Assembly (NCBI GenBank): GCA_026545765.1
Contig: CM048839.1
Coordinates: 49,832,677 to 49,896,676 of the forward strand
DNA: 64,000 nt
Source: Plantago major
Lineage: Eukaryota > Streptophyta > Magnoliopsida > Lamiales > Plantaginaceae
Direction of reading: 5' to 3'
The position numbers and the translations under genes were made by a program. A model generated the notes under the pieces. That model was not told the origin of the DNA. It was given only the letters and a program-made list of their open reading frames with translations, and made no database searches. Below, one piece after another: positions 22,180 through 33,613 of the stretch; the first letter of the stretch is position 1; every line of letters begins with the position of its first letter.

Positions 22180-22310
22180 CTCTGTTAAAGTGAAATCAAA
22201 TCCATCTCTTTCATTTCAAGTCATGCTTCTAACCAAAGATTTTCATTTTGTTAATTCTAAGAGTCTCCCCCATCCTTCCTCTTGACCACTGCAGAGTTTC
22301 TTATATTATA

Positions 22311-22551
22311 CTCCCTCCATCTCAGTTTCATTTTCCCGCATTCCATTTTGGTCTGTCCCAACTTCATCTTCCCATCCCTTAAATGGAAAATCTCTCTCAT
22401 ACTTTATACACTATCTCTCCTATTTTATTCACTATTTGTCATACTTTATTCACTCTCTTTCCTACTTTATCACCATCTCTCCTACTTTATTTACTTTTCT
22501 CTTAAATCTTGTGTCCGGGCCCGCAAGAAGATGAAACCGGGACGGAGGGAG
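22311..22551. mobile_element. Stowaway-type MITE (241 bp) with TA duplication
   Basis: The terminal inverted repeats are CTCCCTCCATCTC at the left and GGGACGGAGGGAG at the right, flanked by TA at 22309-22310 and 22552-22553. There is no coding capacity. Such MITEs are moved by mariner-like transposases. Confidence 0.9.
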
Positions 22552-22598
22552 TATCCTATATGAAATAGCTTTAGAAATTGTTTTTTTTTCTTCGTTAT

Positions 22599-23480
22599 TG
22601 TTAGACTAAGCTTTAAATTTTGATGAGCAACAATGCATGACTATATAGCTCAGCACGTAGAAAGTACTCTTAGTCCATAGGCTTTAGAAGAGACATTGTA
22701 AAAGACCTATCATCATATACAAGTAAGTGGACCAAACTACCTGCTGAAGAATGTTGCCTGCTAGGACAGTCTCTCAAAAGACATAAAATGATACTTAGTC
22801 TTTCAAGAAAACTAAGTATTTAGTCCTTTACAAAGGAGTTTTAATGAAGTACTTATTGTAAGACTAAAAGACAAATATTTAACTGCCATAAAACATTCCT
22901 GCTGAAGGTAAAGACAAAGGCAAGTACACTTTCATAGTGACGTTTGAGTATCTAGTTTGAATTTTGTAACCAACGAATTCAAATCACAATGGGACTGATT
23001 TGCACGATAAATAGAGACACTTAATAGCTAAGAAAATAGACCAACCACACTAGACACAACAAGCTTGCATTGCGATAAATTTCTCCAACTCTCTAAGTCT
23101 CTCAAACTCCTCCAAGACTTAAGTTTTGCAAAGCTACTTGTAAAGATGTAGTCCACTACGTTTTCTCCATTACGTTGCTACATTAACGTTTGGAAACACT
23201 AGCTTATAAAGTGACAACAATATTAATTTTTGTGACTTGATTGGCATCCATTATGTTAGTGTTTGTGACGTAATTAGCCACTCGGTTTATTTATTTAACT
23301 GACTCCTTATCTGTGACGTTCCATTTACTAAGGTTAGTATTGTAGCCCAACCGAGTAAAAACTTTTTTCACTTTTTATTCTCGCTCTAGGGTTAGGTCTA
23401 CCTAACCTTACTCTCTCTACTATTATTTAATCTCTTCTATTTCTTGTTCATCGGTGTTGCCGACCCGCAAAAAAATTAAC
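22599..23480 (+). repeat. Probable copia LTR relic
   Basis: It starts TGTTAGACTAAGCTT in the style of family A LTRs (TGTTAGGAATATC) and shares blocks such as ATAGAGACACTTAA and AAGACTTAAG with the relic at 28303-28911. A possible end ATTAACA lies at 23480, but the flanking five bases do not match. Family and end are uncertain. Confidence 0.4.
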
Positions 23481-25269
23481 AACCTGCTTTACCTGATGTG
23501 TTCGCCGATCTTGGTGATATCTATGATGTCATTACTTAGATTGGCCAAGAAAGCAGTGTCTATGTCAAACGTAACCATTTTCCATGTGCACACCATATGA
23601 TTCTTCCATGGTTACGGTTAAGTTGGATTCTATGATTTTTTTTTTTTTTTTTTTTTGACAATACAAGTTTTATTAAGAATGCTAATCAGACATTTTTATT
23701 GCAGATTTTGAAGCTTGTGCCACAAAGGATAAATATCTTACAAATTTGACCGATCTAACTCCTGGCTTAGTTTTCCCGACCAACGATGACAAAGTATCTA
23801 GATCTGGTACACTTATTTCATTGTGAGTTATTTCATGAATGCTTATGATGTAGATTCATAGAGTATTATTTGATTTTTGGTGAAATCAAATGATATATTT
23901 GATTTCTTAGTATTAGACCGTATTTGTTGCTCCAATATCGTTCATGCCATCTCACTGACAATTTGTGTTAAAAAATTGATTTGGAAATTTTAGTTTCCTC
24001 ACATATTTGGTAGCTTATATCACTCATGGAAGAAGATCTTAAAATTTCGACCGGTTTAATTATAGAATTTGTTTTTCTTGACAAGTGGCCAAGTATTCGG
24101 ATTTGGTATGTTTACTTCATTTTGTCCAAGCTATTTAATAAAGATCCGCAAGTATTTTTGTGAAATTTCTTTAAATCAACAAAAAAAATTTCTAGTATTT
24201 TATCAATTGTCTAATGACATGTCACTTTTTCGAGAAGAGGTACACAAGTCCCCCTGATAAATAGGAGTCATTCACTTTGTTCTGTCTGATTTGAACAATA
24301 ATTGTATAGGAAAAAAATCATAAATCAATAACACAAAAGTCCAACTGTTTACTCTAATATCCATTGTGGCAGAGGGATAATGTTGTGGATATTGAAATTT
24401 TCATAAAATAAATTACAATCCACCCCGCATATATATTTGATACACAATTCATTCCCCTATAGTGGATTACAATTTCAAATCATCCCCACATTTCCTATTA
24501 CCTATACAACTTCAATTAAAAAATGGTTTGCAATCAAGCCCTTCTACTATTCTTCATTCACAAACTCACACAAAAAAAATCATTTTTTCATTTTCAATTT
24601 TTTTTCCACGGAGCATAAATCTGGGTCCAATGGTGACCCAATTGGCGCCAAAAAATTGAGTTGTTGAGCTCCATTTTAATGGAGTTGTGGTGCAGCGTAT
24701 TAAAATGGAGTTGTTAATCCGCATTAATGGAGCTTTACCGCTATGTCAATGGAATTGTTATGGGATCTCGAATTCGTGTTAATTTTTGTATTTGTGTAGT
24801 GTTTATGAGTTAATTGAATTCAAGTGGTGTGTTTATGATGAAGAAGATAAAATATAATTAAAAAAATAATTGTTTGATTATAGTTTGATAAAGTAGATGA
24901 AAATGAAAGTAAAACGTTTGGGTCAATTTTGAAATTTTTATAAACTTCATAGGGGTTGATTTGCAATTTATCATTTTTATTCAAGCGTAGAAATGATAAT
25001 CTATAGACTTTATTTTCCTAGTCGAGAGTGATGGATTCAAGCCATCAAGGATGGAGTACCAACTTTCTTTAAATAGTACTCCCTAAAAGATGGTAATTGA
25101 TGTGCTACCTTGAGATTTTCATTCTAGTTTCAATTATATGTCATATACGAGATAACTAAATCAATTTGACCTTAACCATTTACATCTTCTAAATATTTTG
25201 GATTCAACTTATGTTGCAAGGTAATACGCAAAACTATATACCTCTAAGCTAAATTAAGCCATAGAGGAA

Positions 25270-25313
<44 letters not shown>

Positions 25314-25900
25314 AGTGAAAAGTGGAGTTTATTGTATTTTGGAGTGAAAGTTGATGGGTAAAATTAGAAATTTCATAGTTTTTTATATTTGGGGGGAAAA
25401 CGTAATGAGGAAAATTAAAAGTTTCTTTTTCTTTTATTGGGAATTGACAAAACCTTATGACGTGAAGACTATGTTTTAGTCCAAAGTTAAAGTTCATTGT
25501 GATTGTTATATAGAAAAATCAACTTTGCTCATTCACCTGCAAATTGTGTTTGTAAATACTTGTTTATTGATTTATTACATGAATAATTTCTTCATGATTT
25601 TAGCTATTTACACAAATTGGGTCTTGTTAATAATTTTCCACAATCGTGTCTTAATAAGTTGTAATAACAAATCTCGAGCCCCCTTCAAACTTGTAATCTA
25701 TTTGAACTCACCTACTGATTAGTTATACACAAATAATAGTCATGCCATCCCCTTCTAAACGATCTTCCAATTTAACATAATTCATTAAGCAATACATATC
25801 TTTGCACTCATCTCATCTGCACTCACATGCAATCATACAACAAATTCTTTTTACTTTCATGTGTCTTCGTATCACCATACATTGGTCATATGCAAGAACT
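23481..25900. other. AT-rich intergenic DNA; only simple repeats recognised
   Basis: A run of about 20 T lies at 23637-23656. A (TA)n tract of about 39 bases lies at 25272-25310. The short frames in this stretch, such as 24437-24667, look like low-complexity noise. I see no supportable gene. Confidence 0.55.
25272..25310. repeat. (TA)n microsatellite
   Basis: An uninterrupted alternating TA tract of about 19 units. Confidence 0.95.
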
Positions 25901-25987
25901 ACCAATAAATAAAACAACGCCCCAATGTTTCTAATATGTTTTTAGAGAGCTTAAATGGATTGAGAACACTACTCATCACTACAAGGT

Positions 25988-26090
25988 GCACCTTTCTTTT
26001 CGAGAATACATCAATAGGAACTTCAAAGTTAAGTGTGCTTGCTTTGCAACAATATTAGGATGGGTGACCAACTAGGAAGTCTCCCGGTTT
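25988..26090 (+). repeat. 5S rRNA-like domain, Cassandra left LTR
   Basis: GAACTTC, AGTTAAGTGTGCTT, AGGATGGGTGACC and GGAAGTCTCCCG occur in the order and spacing of plant 5S rRNA. It is a promoter-derived remnant inside an LTR, not a working rRNA gene: the 5' half of 5S is missing. Confidence 0.8.
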
Positions 26091-26368
26091 GTGCACGAGT
26101 GAGGACAAGTGTGCGGAAAAGGACATGTGTTGGTACAATGGGCCGAACATATCCCCCGGCGAGCAGTTGGCCCTTGGCCCACAAGGGGACATGACGTTAC
26201 AATGGTACCAAAATTAAGGTAATCCGAAAGGGGTGGACGGTTGGTCCATGCAAGGTGCGACAAGTACGTCGCACAGTTAAACAGGGTGTGAATATAACAC
26301 CCCCAAAGTTTCATATATGTTTCAGAGAGCTTAAATAGATTGAGAACATTACTCATACAGACAAGGTG

Positions 26369-26475
26369 CGCCTTTCTTTTTCGGGAGACCTTCCAAAAGA
26401 ACTTCAAAATTAAGTGTGCTTTCGCTAGAGAAATCTTGACATGGGTGACCAACTAGAAACTCTCCGGGTTCGCGC
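26369..26475 (+). repeat. 5S rRNA-like domain, Cassandra right LTR
   Basis: This is the same block as in the left LTR with more changes (AATTAAGTGTGCTT, CATGGGTGACC). The copy is more diverged from 5S than the left one. Confidence 0.75.
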
Positions 26476-26599
26476 ACGAGTGAGAACAAAGTGTGCGGCA
26501 AGGACATGTGTTGGTACAGTAGAGCCATCATATCACTTGACGAACATTCTCTTAAATATACTACGGTTTTACAAAATTCACTTAGTGGTAAAACATATA

Positions 26600-27636
26600 A
26601 TGGTGAAAAACTCATGCCTACTAGGGAAAATGAAACATAAAAAAGGACAAGATTGGTATATTTTGAATGCCAACTCAGCAATGCAACATAATTAGGTGTT
26701 AGTGGGCATGATAAATTCCTGGCATCCAATTTAGAGTCAACTAATGCGACATTGATATTTGTTGCATGTGGTTGCTAGACCAGTGTCGCATGTGGTTGTC
26801 AGGGGATGTACCGCATGAGGGTTGTGTGGAAGGAAGTGGTTCATGTTGGTGTTAACTACTGATTATATAAACGTTTATGAAGTATAATAGTCTATTTGAA
26901 TTTGTTTTGTCTGATATTAGCTATACAATGGATTTAATCTTCCTCTTGAAATTTCAAACAACTAATTTATTGTTTATAGTAATTCATATTTGCATTTTCT
27001 TGTCAAGTTGTCTAATTTAGGTGTGGTGTTCAAATAATTAATTCCAGCACGATTTAACTGAATAATGAAGCATGATGTAATGCATATGGAAAATCATAAG
27101 ATTTTGAAAACAAATTACTTTTAGACTTACCAAGTATAAAATTAGTTTCACTTGGGATGCACAACCAACTGGTTTGATCACTTAAACTCCAACGAAATTA
27201 GTTTTACAACTGATTCAGGTATACACTTTTGTTATGCATAACATTAGTTCGTTTATATATTTAACTTTGTTGAGTTATATTTTTAACATTTTCATTTATA
27301 TACTAAAAATTAATTTTTAATTGTTAAACATGAGTATATAAACTATTTTTGTACAAAATTTCAAGTTCGACTATATATTATCTTTATTAAGTTTTTAATT
27401 TTAAGAGAAGCCATTTACAATTACTTCATCTAATTATGTTTTAGCACATGATGAAAATCATCTTTTGACTCCACCACTAACATAAATACCAAACGGTGCA
27501 AACATAAATAACATAATAAATAATTATTGTATAGAACTCCAATAACAAAAGAAAGTTCAATTTATAAATAAATACAGACATAACCAAGTCTAATAGACCA
27601 TTATTCTCATTTGTACAATATTTAAAAAAATTTATA
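26600..27636. other. Intergenic DNA, nothing recognised; 3' flank of the MIF gene at its right end
   Basis: AT-rich, with no domain-bearing frame. The right-hand 200 bases would contain the 3' UTR of the minus-strand MIF gene. Confidence 0.5.
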
Positions 27637-27882
27637 TTAGTCTTGGTTATCTCCAACACGAACTACTTCCTCCCACACCACCCTCCGATGGTGCCTTTGG
27701 TGGCAATTGCAAACCGCACATCTTAGTGCCCCATTAGCCCCAGTAGATGCCATGAATTCTTGGCACCCGTCAAAAATGCGACGGCCTAATTGCGCGCCAT
27801 GATTCCATCGACACTCTTTGAATTCAACTCTTATCCTTATAAAAGTTTCATCAGGGTGTGGAGCTGTGACACGGTTTGACAT
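27637..27882 (-). CDS. MINI ZINC FINGER (MIF)-like protein, 81 aa
   Basis: The protein consists almost entirely of a ZF-HD dimerisation-type zinc finger. In order: EFKECRWNHG (Cys and His), FDGCQEFM, LRCAVCNCHQRHHRR (Cys-x2-Cys, Cys-His, His-His). MIF proteins lack the homeodomain of ZF-HD factors and bind them through this finger, blocking their DNA binding in the nucleus; they affect hormone responses and flower development. Length (81 aa) and the single exon fit the family. The start codon gives a short N-terminus typical of MIFs. A TATA-like sequence lies 60-70 bases upstream on the minus strand. The frame is undamaged, in contrast to the surrounding elements. The usual Ala after Asn-His is Gly here, and the finger is otherwise canonical. 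Whether the gene is expressed is unknown. Confidence 0.85.
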   Translation of the reverse strand: MSNRVTAPHPDETFIRIRVEFKECRWNHGAQLGRRIFDGCQEFMASTGANGALRCAVCNCHQRHHRRVVWEEVVRVGDNQD

Positions 27883-27944
27883 GATATGTTGTTAATTGAT
27901 ACTTAATTAAGGTTAATTTGGTGAGAAGGCTAGCAGCCTACATT

Positions 27945-27954
27945 TATATTTATA
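27945..27954 (-). promoter_or_regulatory. TATA box of the MIF-like gene
   Basis: The minus strand reads CTATAAATATAAATG about 65 bases before the ATG at 27882. This leaves a short 5' UTR. Confidence 0.5.
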
Positions 27955-27959
27955 GGTAA

Positions 27960-28302
27960 ATCCTTTGGTAAAGTCAATGGTCAAGTTGTGACAAGTGGAT
28001 GAAAGTACGATAAGAATGTATGTGTTGTAATTGATTCCATTTGAGTAATGAAGTATGACTGTAGAGAGATTAAAAATGGAGTGGAGGTTATTTGTAATTA
28101 TTTAAATATGTAAAGTTTCAAAGGACATGGTATTGTAAATTATTTCATATAACCAATGAAGACATGAGTGCAAATAAACTATAGTGATGTTATTGACCTA
28201 CAATGATTACCTGAACTTTTGAGTCATGATTTTAGCTCTTGAATAAAATTAGGTCATGTCAATTCTTTGACTTAATAAGTTGTAAGAACAAATCTCTACC
28301 CC
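27960..28302. other. Upstream region of the MIF-like gene
   Basis: No element or gene recognised. It would contain the regulatory sequence of the MIF-like gene up to the copia relic that starts near 28303. Confidence 0.45.
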
Positions 28303-28911
28303 TTTATGTAGGTCTCTAAATGTAATTTTCATTTTATCTTTCTGAAGAAGACCAAGGACATCATCAGCAAGCAAGCTACAAGATTCGAAGAACTTTGAGT
28401 AAAGCCGAATAAGCTTTCTGAGTTTAAGGCAACAACTCTCAGAATGCTCTAAATATTCAGAATGCGCTAAGTATAAGTGAAAGTCTATATGACATAGTAG
28501 GTTGTACTAGGAATAGCTTTCTGAGTAGGAAGGCCTTCTGAAGAGGAGAAGAATACTAGAGAAGCTTTCTGGAAAGCTCTTAGTAACCATCTAACCGTTG
28601 AAAAAGGAGCTGAGAAAAAGCGATAAGCCTTCTCAGATAAGAACAAAAAGTAATGTACATTTTTCTAAATGTATAGAGACACTTAACTCCAAGTTTGAAT
28701 TATAGTCTAACGGACCATAATTCAAACGGAACTATTTGTGCCTATAAATAGGAAAATTTGAACTTGAAAAAACAGATACGAAATTTTTTAAACTTACTTG
28801 CGAACCCAGACGATATGAGCTTACGCAACATATTGCACACGTAAACTTACAATTGCGGCTAAAAGCTCTCAAGTTCATAAGTCCCTAACTCCTTTTAAGA
28901 CTTAAGCTTTG
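28303..28911 (+). repeat. Copia LTR relic related to family A, cut at 28911 by a gypsy LTR
   Basis: AGGTCTCTAAATGTAATTTT and GAAGAAGACCAAGGACATC match the start region of the family A LTR at 36895-36950. TATA-like CCTATAAATAGG lies near 28740-28751. The left end is lost. The right end stops exactly where TGATGTGTC begins. Confidence 0.6.
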
Positions 28912-29769
28912 TGATGTGTCAAATCAATGTTTTAAATTTGTTTGTAGCCAAGAGTTAATTCTCAACACTACGAAAACTTGTAGTGCAGTGAAGTCAACCC
29001 CGAGTGTCGTTCTCTAAGGACTTAACTAGGCTAAGCTACGCTTACGAATTATAATAAATAGTAGTGAAAGCGATTAAAGTTTGGTTTGCTTCGGCAGTAG
29101 ATGATAATCTATCTATAATGCAAGCAACTAGAAAACATATTAGATGTAGTGATTAAGATATGAGAGGGAATTATGGTGTGGTGACATATAACAAGCTAGC
29201 TAGTAGGATTAAATGCAATAATAACAATGGCGATTTACTCTAGTTATCATTGAGACATGCCCAACGCGATAGTACACTACTCTAGGCAGATGCCTTACAC
29301 CACATAAGGCACGGTCGTACAATGACAATGAGCTAACCGAAAGTGTTCTAGAAAACATATAGCAATGGTGGAGTCGTCAATTCCACCAAGCTACAATTAC
29401 AGCTAATGTAGTTTTTGTGTTTGCTACGAACCTATGGATTTGCAATCTCTAGACATTTTGTTGGTAAATCGTTTGCATAATCCTTTGATGATTTTGTGGG
29501 TAAAATACAAAACACGAAACTACATATGCATATAATCAAAAAGGCATTAAGGAAATTCCATCGTACTGCTATTGAATTGCATAAACCCTAACTAGCATGC
29601 ATTGAATCCATCACCACCCCATAATAGGGTGTTTAGCAACTCATGATATATGAAGACATAATCAATAACATAGATGAACACTGAATAAACATTATTGATT
29701 ACAAAACACCAAGAATCAAGAGTTGATACATATTTTACCCAATCGTGTCACAAACCTTGGTAAGAACTG
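28912..29769 (-). repeat. Gypsy LTR, copy 1 (partial)
   Basis: It starts TGATGTGTCAAATCAATG and contains the block CAACACTACGAAAACTTG. It is repeated, with changes, from 29770. It belongs to the same broad LTR type as 20795 and 37032 (ends CACATCA on the minus strand). It breaks off where copy 2 begins. Confidence 0.7.
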
Positions 29770-30761
29770 TGATGTGTCAAATCAATGTCTTAAATTTGTT
29801 TAATTAGCCAAGAGTTAATTCTCAACACTACGAAAACTTGTAGTGCACTGAAGTTAACCCCGAGGTCGGTCTCTCAGGACTTAACTAAGCTTTGTTCTTT
29901 TCACGGAATATAATTATCAACAAGAAAGCAAAAAGGGTTGGTTTGCCGAAGAGTTCTAACTACTAATCTAACTCTAACTCTCAACGAAAAGAAATCAAAC
30001 ACATGTATATCGATCTTATCAAAATAAGTTATCAAATTATAGAGTGGTAATGAATAATTGATGCTAGCTAGCAGGAATAGATGCAATAATAATGATGTCG
30101 ATTTACTCTAGTTATCACGGGGACACGTCATAACGATTATTATACTGCTCTAACTCTCTAGGCAGACACCTTATATCAGATAAGGTACGAAGGACTATGA
30201 TAATAAGCTAAATGAGGTTTGTTCTACAAAACATATAGCACTGGTGAGTAGATAATTCTACCAAGCTACAATCATAATGCTAGTGTAGTTATTGTGCTTG
30301 CTACGAATCTATGGATTAGCAATCTCTAGACGTTTTGGTGGTAAATCAGTTGCATAATCCTTTGATAATTTTGTGGGTAAAACACAATACACATAACTAC
30401 ATATGCATTTAATAAAAAAGGCACAGAGTAAATTCCATCTTACTTGTTATTGAATTGTATAAACCCTAACTAGAATGCATTGAAACATCACTAGTAAGTA
30501 AGAAATAATTAAACAATCCAACATCAATAATATTAAACAATGAAAAAAGAGAAATTGTTACCAAGAGGCTGTCACTATGCTTGGAGGATGATAAATCCCT
30601 AAATCAATTGGTAGAATATAACCAATGTATTAATAATTGACAATCATACAAATACAACGTAAATTGAGTTCAATTCTCCAGTAATAGGTGGTGAAGGAAT
30701 TGCCTAAGAATGAAATCTAGGGTTTATTGAGTAAAGAGGAAAGAAAAGTAATCGTGGATGT
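29770..30761 (-). repeat. Gypsy LTR, copy 2 (partial)
   Basis: A direct repeat of copy 1 for most of its length, sharing GCCAAGAGTTAATTCTCAAC, AATCTCTAGACGTTTTGGTG and others. It breaks off at 30761, where a third LTR starts. Confidence 0.7.
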
Positions 30762-31606
30762 TGATGTGTACTCGGGAAACTTGATTTCGTTGTAGAGACT
30801 ATAATTCCCCAAATACAATCAAAAGATTAAATTTATAATTGCCAAAGCTCACTAACACACAGTTTATAGCGGTAAGTTAACTCGAGATGTCGTTCTCTCG
30901 GGAATAACGCTCGATTGAAATAGAATATTAAATGGTTGATTTTCAATAAAAAGTAAATAACAGATTTTTGGATTTTTTTAATAAGGAAAATAAACACGTA
31001 AGCAGGAAAATAACTTAAATAAGAATTGACGAACTAAGAACTTATAGAGAAAAGCATGTAAGTGTTAACCTTCACTTTGATAAATGGTTTATATCATGAA
31101 TAATGGATAGCAATAGTTACGGCTGAAGAGTCACACAGGTCACATATCATATACCAAGGCGCAGTCAGCAAAGATACCCTATGTAGACTATCGTCTAGCT
31201 CAAAACTATCACCAGTTGCTAGCTCAACTTCATACCACAGGCAGTATATCAACCTAAAGACACAGCTGATACCTCCTAATCTAGTGCAATGAATACTCAT
31301 GTCTCGCGAAAACATAAACAATCAAAGCATCTTTCTCAAACAGCATAGATATGAACAACAATCGCATAACCAAAATAGATACTAAAACTATTCCATCATA
31401 TGTAAACCAAATAGTCAAAGATCCAGGCTAACCCTTACACAGGTGAATTAGCCTGACATAACTGAAAGTAAATAAACTGAAAACTGAATTGAAATCATAT
31501 TTGAAACAACTAAACCATAGAAGATGGCGAGTATCGACCCTCTGCTTCTCCTCTTCAATTCCTCCTTGCTTGATCAATCATGATGTCTTCTTGATATCTT
31601 CGACTC
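30762..31606 (-). repeat. Gypsy 3' LTR, copy 3, left part
   Basis: It starts TGATGTGTACTCGGG and resembles the solo LTR at 20795 (ATTAAATTTATAATTG, TAAGTTAACT, GATGTCGTTCTC). The rest of this LTR lies at 34371-34904, on the other side of an inserted copia relic. The two parts sum to about 1380 bp, the length of its relatives. Confidence 0.75.
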
Positions 31607-31777
31607 TCTTTAAAAATCCACTTACCAAAATCTCTCACCAACATCCTTCTTTTCGAAACCATTCTTCCAAACTCAATTCATTTACTCTTTCTAATCTCCA
31701 CTCTAAAAAACCAAAAACACCATGGAAAGCCTTGCACAAGCCGCTGAATTACTCAAAACCACTTCTTCCACCAAACT

Positions 31778-33604
31778 ATGCCTCAAATTGTCCCGTATTC
31801 CTCCTCCTCAAGCTCTTCCCATGAAAAATCTAACAACCCTGAGGAGACTGTCAATCCAATGGAATCTGAGGTCAATTCTGCAGAGGCTACTGAGGAAGAT
31901 GGTTCTCAATTGAAAAAGAGGAAGTTGAATGATGACAATGTTGATTCAACGCTGAATGAAGCAGGTCCGTCAAACCCTATTTCTCAGCAAATTGGGGACA
32001 CTCTACTGGAGAAAGAAACTCCACCTGCAAATTCAGGGGGAGAACAGGTACAAGATGGCCAATTCACTGATGTGAGTGATAAATCTCTGGAGGATCTTAA
32101 AGCCAGAGCACTGAAAAGGCAAGCCGCTGAGAAACAAAAGGCAAGAGAAGCCTTCTTGAAGAGAATTGCAGATGAGGTCTCAAATGAAGAACAGGGGTCT
32201 GAGCAAGAAGACTCTCAGGCTGACAAAGAAGAAGATGATGTGCAAGAGGAGTAGCAGGAAGAAGAAGAGGATGAGGATTCCAGAGACTCAAACTATGAGC
32301 AACCTCAGGAACAAGATAATGCTATGTCAGTTGATTCAACTGTTGCCCCAACAAATAATGCAATTGATGACTCACTCGAGGTATCTCCTCCACATTCCCC
32401 TTACTCTTCTTTTGATGAAGTTGCCCACAGTGATACTTTCTTTACTTTGAAAATTGCCGAGTCTTGGCCCTCTTTTAGTCACAGGCCTATTTTGGTTGAG
32501 AAAACTATTGTGGAGAGTAGTTTCAAGCAGTATAATCTGTATGAATTTCTAAATCAAAGGGGCTTTATTAGAACTGTGGAAGGACTTGATCCTTTTGTAC
32601 CTACTGTGATTCGTGAGTTCTATTGCAATCTTTCTCCTCACTTTGCTGTCCCTGGAACACCCAAGTATGGTAAAGTTTATTTTCGAGGGTACATTTATGA
32701 TATTACTCCAGAAAGACTCAATGAATTCTTGGGAACACCCAATGTTGAAGAAACAGACCTGGATGTTAGCATGGATGAAGTTACTCAGGTGATAACTGGT
32801 ACTACTGGAATTCTGTGGTGTTCAAATTTTCCAGCCAAACTTCTTACAGCTATGATGGCTGTTTTGTTTAGAGTTTGCATTCATAACTGGCTTCCAACTA
32901 CCAACAGCAATCATGTGTCTTCCAGTCTTGCTGTGTTGTTATATAAGCTCAAACTTGGTCTAAATGTCAATTTAGGACAAAGAATCTTTGACCATTGGGG
33001 TAATTTCTCAAGCAAAGGTGAAGTCGGCAACCTTATGTATTCATTAATGTTGTATGGTTATCTGTTTGATGAAGACTTTGCTCCAGAAGAGAATGAAGTT
33101 GAAGTGAACAGGTTTAAAGGGATCAAGGTTACTCATCAGGTACTCACCACATATAGGGTTCAAGATCTCCCTTGGCAGGCACAGACTCCACCTATTCTAG
33201 CCCCACCTATAGGAGTTGCTCCAGCTGTTACTTCAACAGTGTTGTTTCCTCATCTTCCCCGTCCATTTAATCAGTTTGAGCAAACAGTGGTGGATCAAAT
33301 TCTGGCTTTGGATGTTAGTATTCAGCGTATGTTTGATCAGCGTAAAATTCTGGTTGATTTGCTTTCATCAAAGCAAGGGGGGAGATTGTTGAAGCTGGTG
33401 AAGCCGTTGATAATGATGAAGCTGGTGTTGCTGGAGAAGAAGGCGCAGAGGAAGAAAATCAAGAAGATGAATTTTGATGTGTTTTGGCCTGTACTAAGAT
33501 ATTCTCAAACTGTTGGATCTTCTGTTAAGGGGGAGTTAGTTATTTTGATCTTTTCTTCATCATTTTATGTGTGGTTGTTTAGGTGTTGTGAAGAAAGGCA
33601 ATAA
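31778..33604 (+). pseudogene. Copia accessory ORF with Transposase_32-like (putative plant transposon protein) domain
   Basis: The frame 31778-32254 and the frame 32324-33604 are the same frame, separated by one TAG at 32252-32254. The first part is hydrophilic with Ser and Glu runs and a short basic patch (KKRKL). The region from about 32560 to 33100 carries the conserved pattern RGFIRTVEGLDPFVPTVI, REFYCNLSPH, GKVYFRGYIYDITPERLNEF and later VLLYKLKLGLNVNLGQRIFD, which resembles the Transposase_32 family found in plant retroelements; the function of that family is unknown and it is not a proven transposase. It lies between the lost pol and the 3' LTR, in sense orientation. The end runs into the polypurine tract zone. 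Confidence 0.75.
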
Positions 33605-33613
33605 GGGGGAGAT

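Larger units (their letters stand above)
25905..26560 (+). mobile_element. Cassandra-like TRIM (LTRs carrying 5S rRNA-like sequence)
   Basis: Two direct repeats of nearly 300 bases (about 25905-26201 and 26287-26560) enclose only about 85 bases. Each contains the 3' half of plant 5S rRNA including AGTTAAGTGTGCTT (box A region) and ATGGGTGACC (box C region). The first repeat ends TTACA and is followed by TGGTACCAAAA, a decayed form of TGGTATCAGAGC. Terminal-repeat miniatures with 5S-like LTRs are the Cassandra family of plants. No protein is encoded. The second LTR diverges after about 26550, so the element is truncated or old. Confidence 0.8.

Noticed and set aside
21551-22193. Coding frames of 132 and 148 codons
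   Set aside because: They lie wholly within a solo LTR with a target duplication and have no protein-like pattern.
24370-25000. Possible element with long inverted ends (blocks near 24410-24540 and 24920-24980)
   Set aside because: The similarity between the ends is loose and no target duplication could be defined.
25988-26475. 5S rRNA genes
   Set aside because: Only the 3' half of 5S is present, diverged, and lies within the long direct repeats of a TRIM.
26072-26729. Two 126-codon minus-strand frames
   Set aside because: They run antisense through the Cassandra-like LTRs and mirror 5S-derived sequence.
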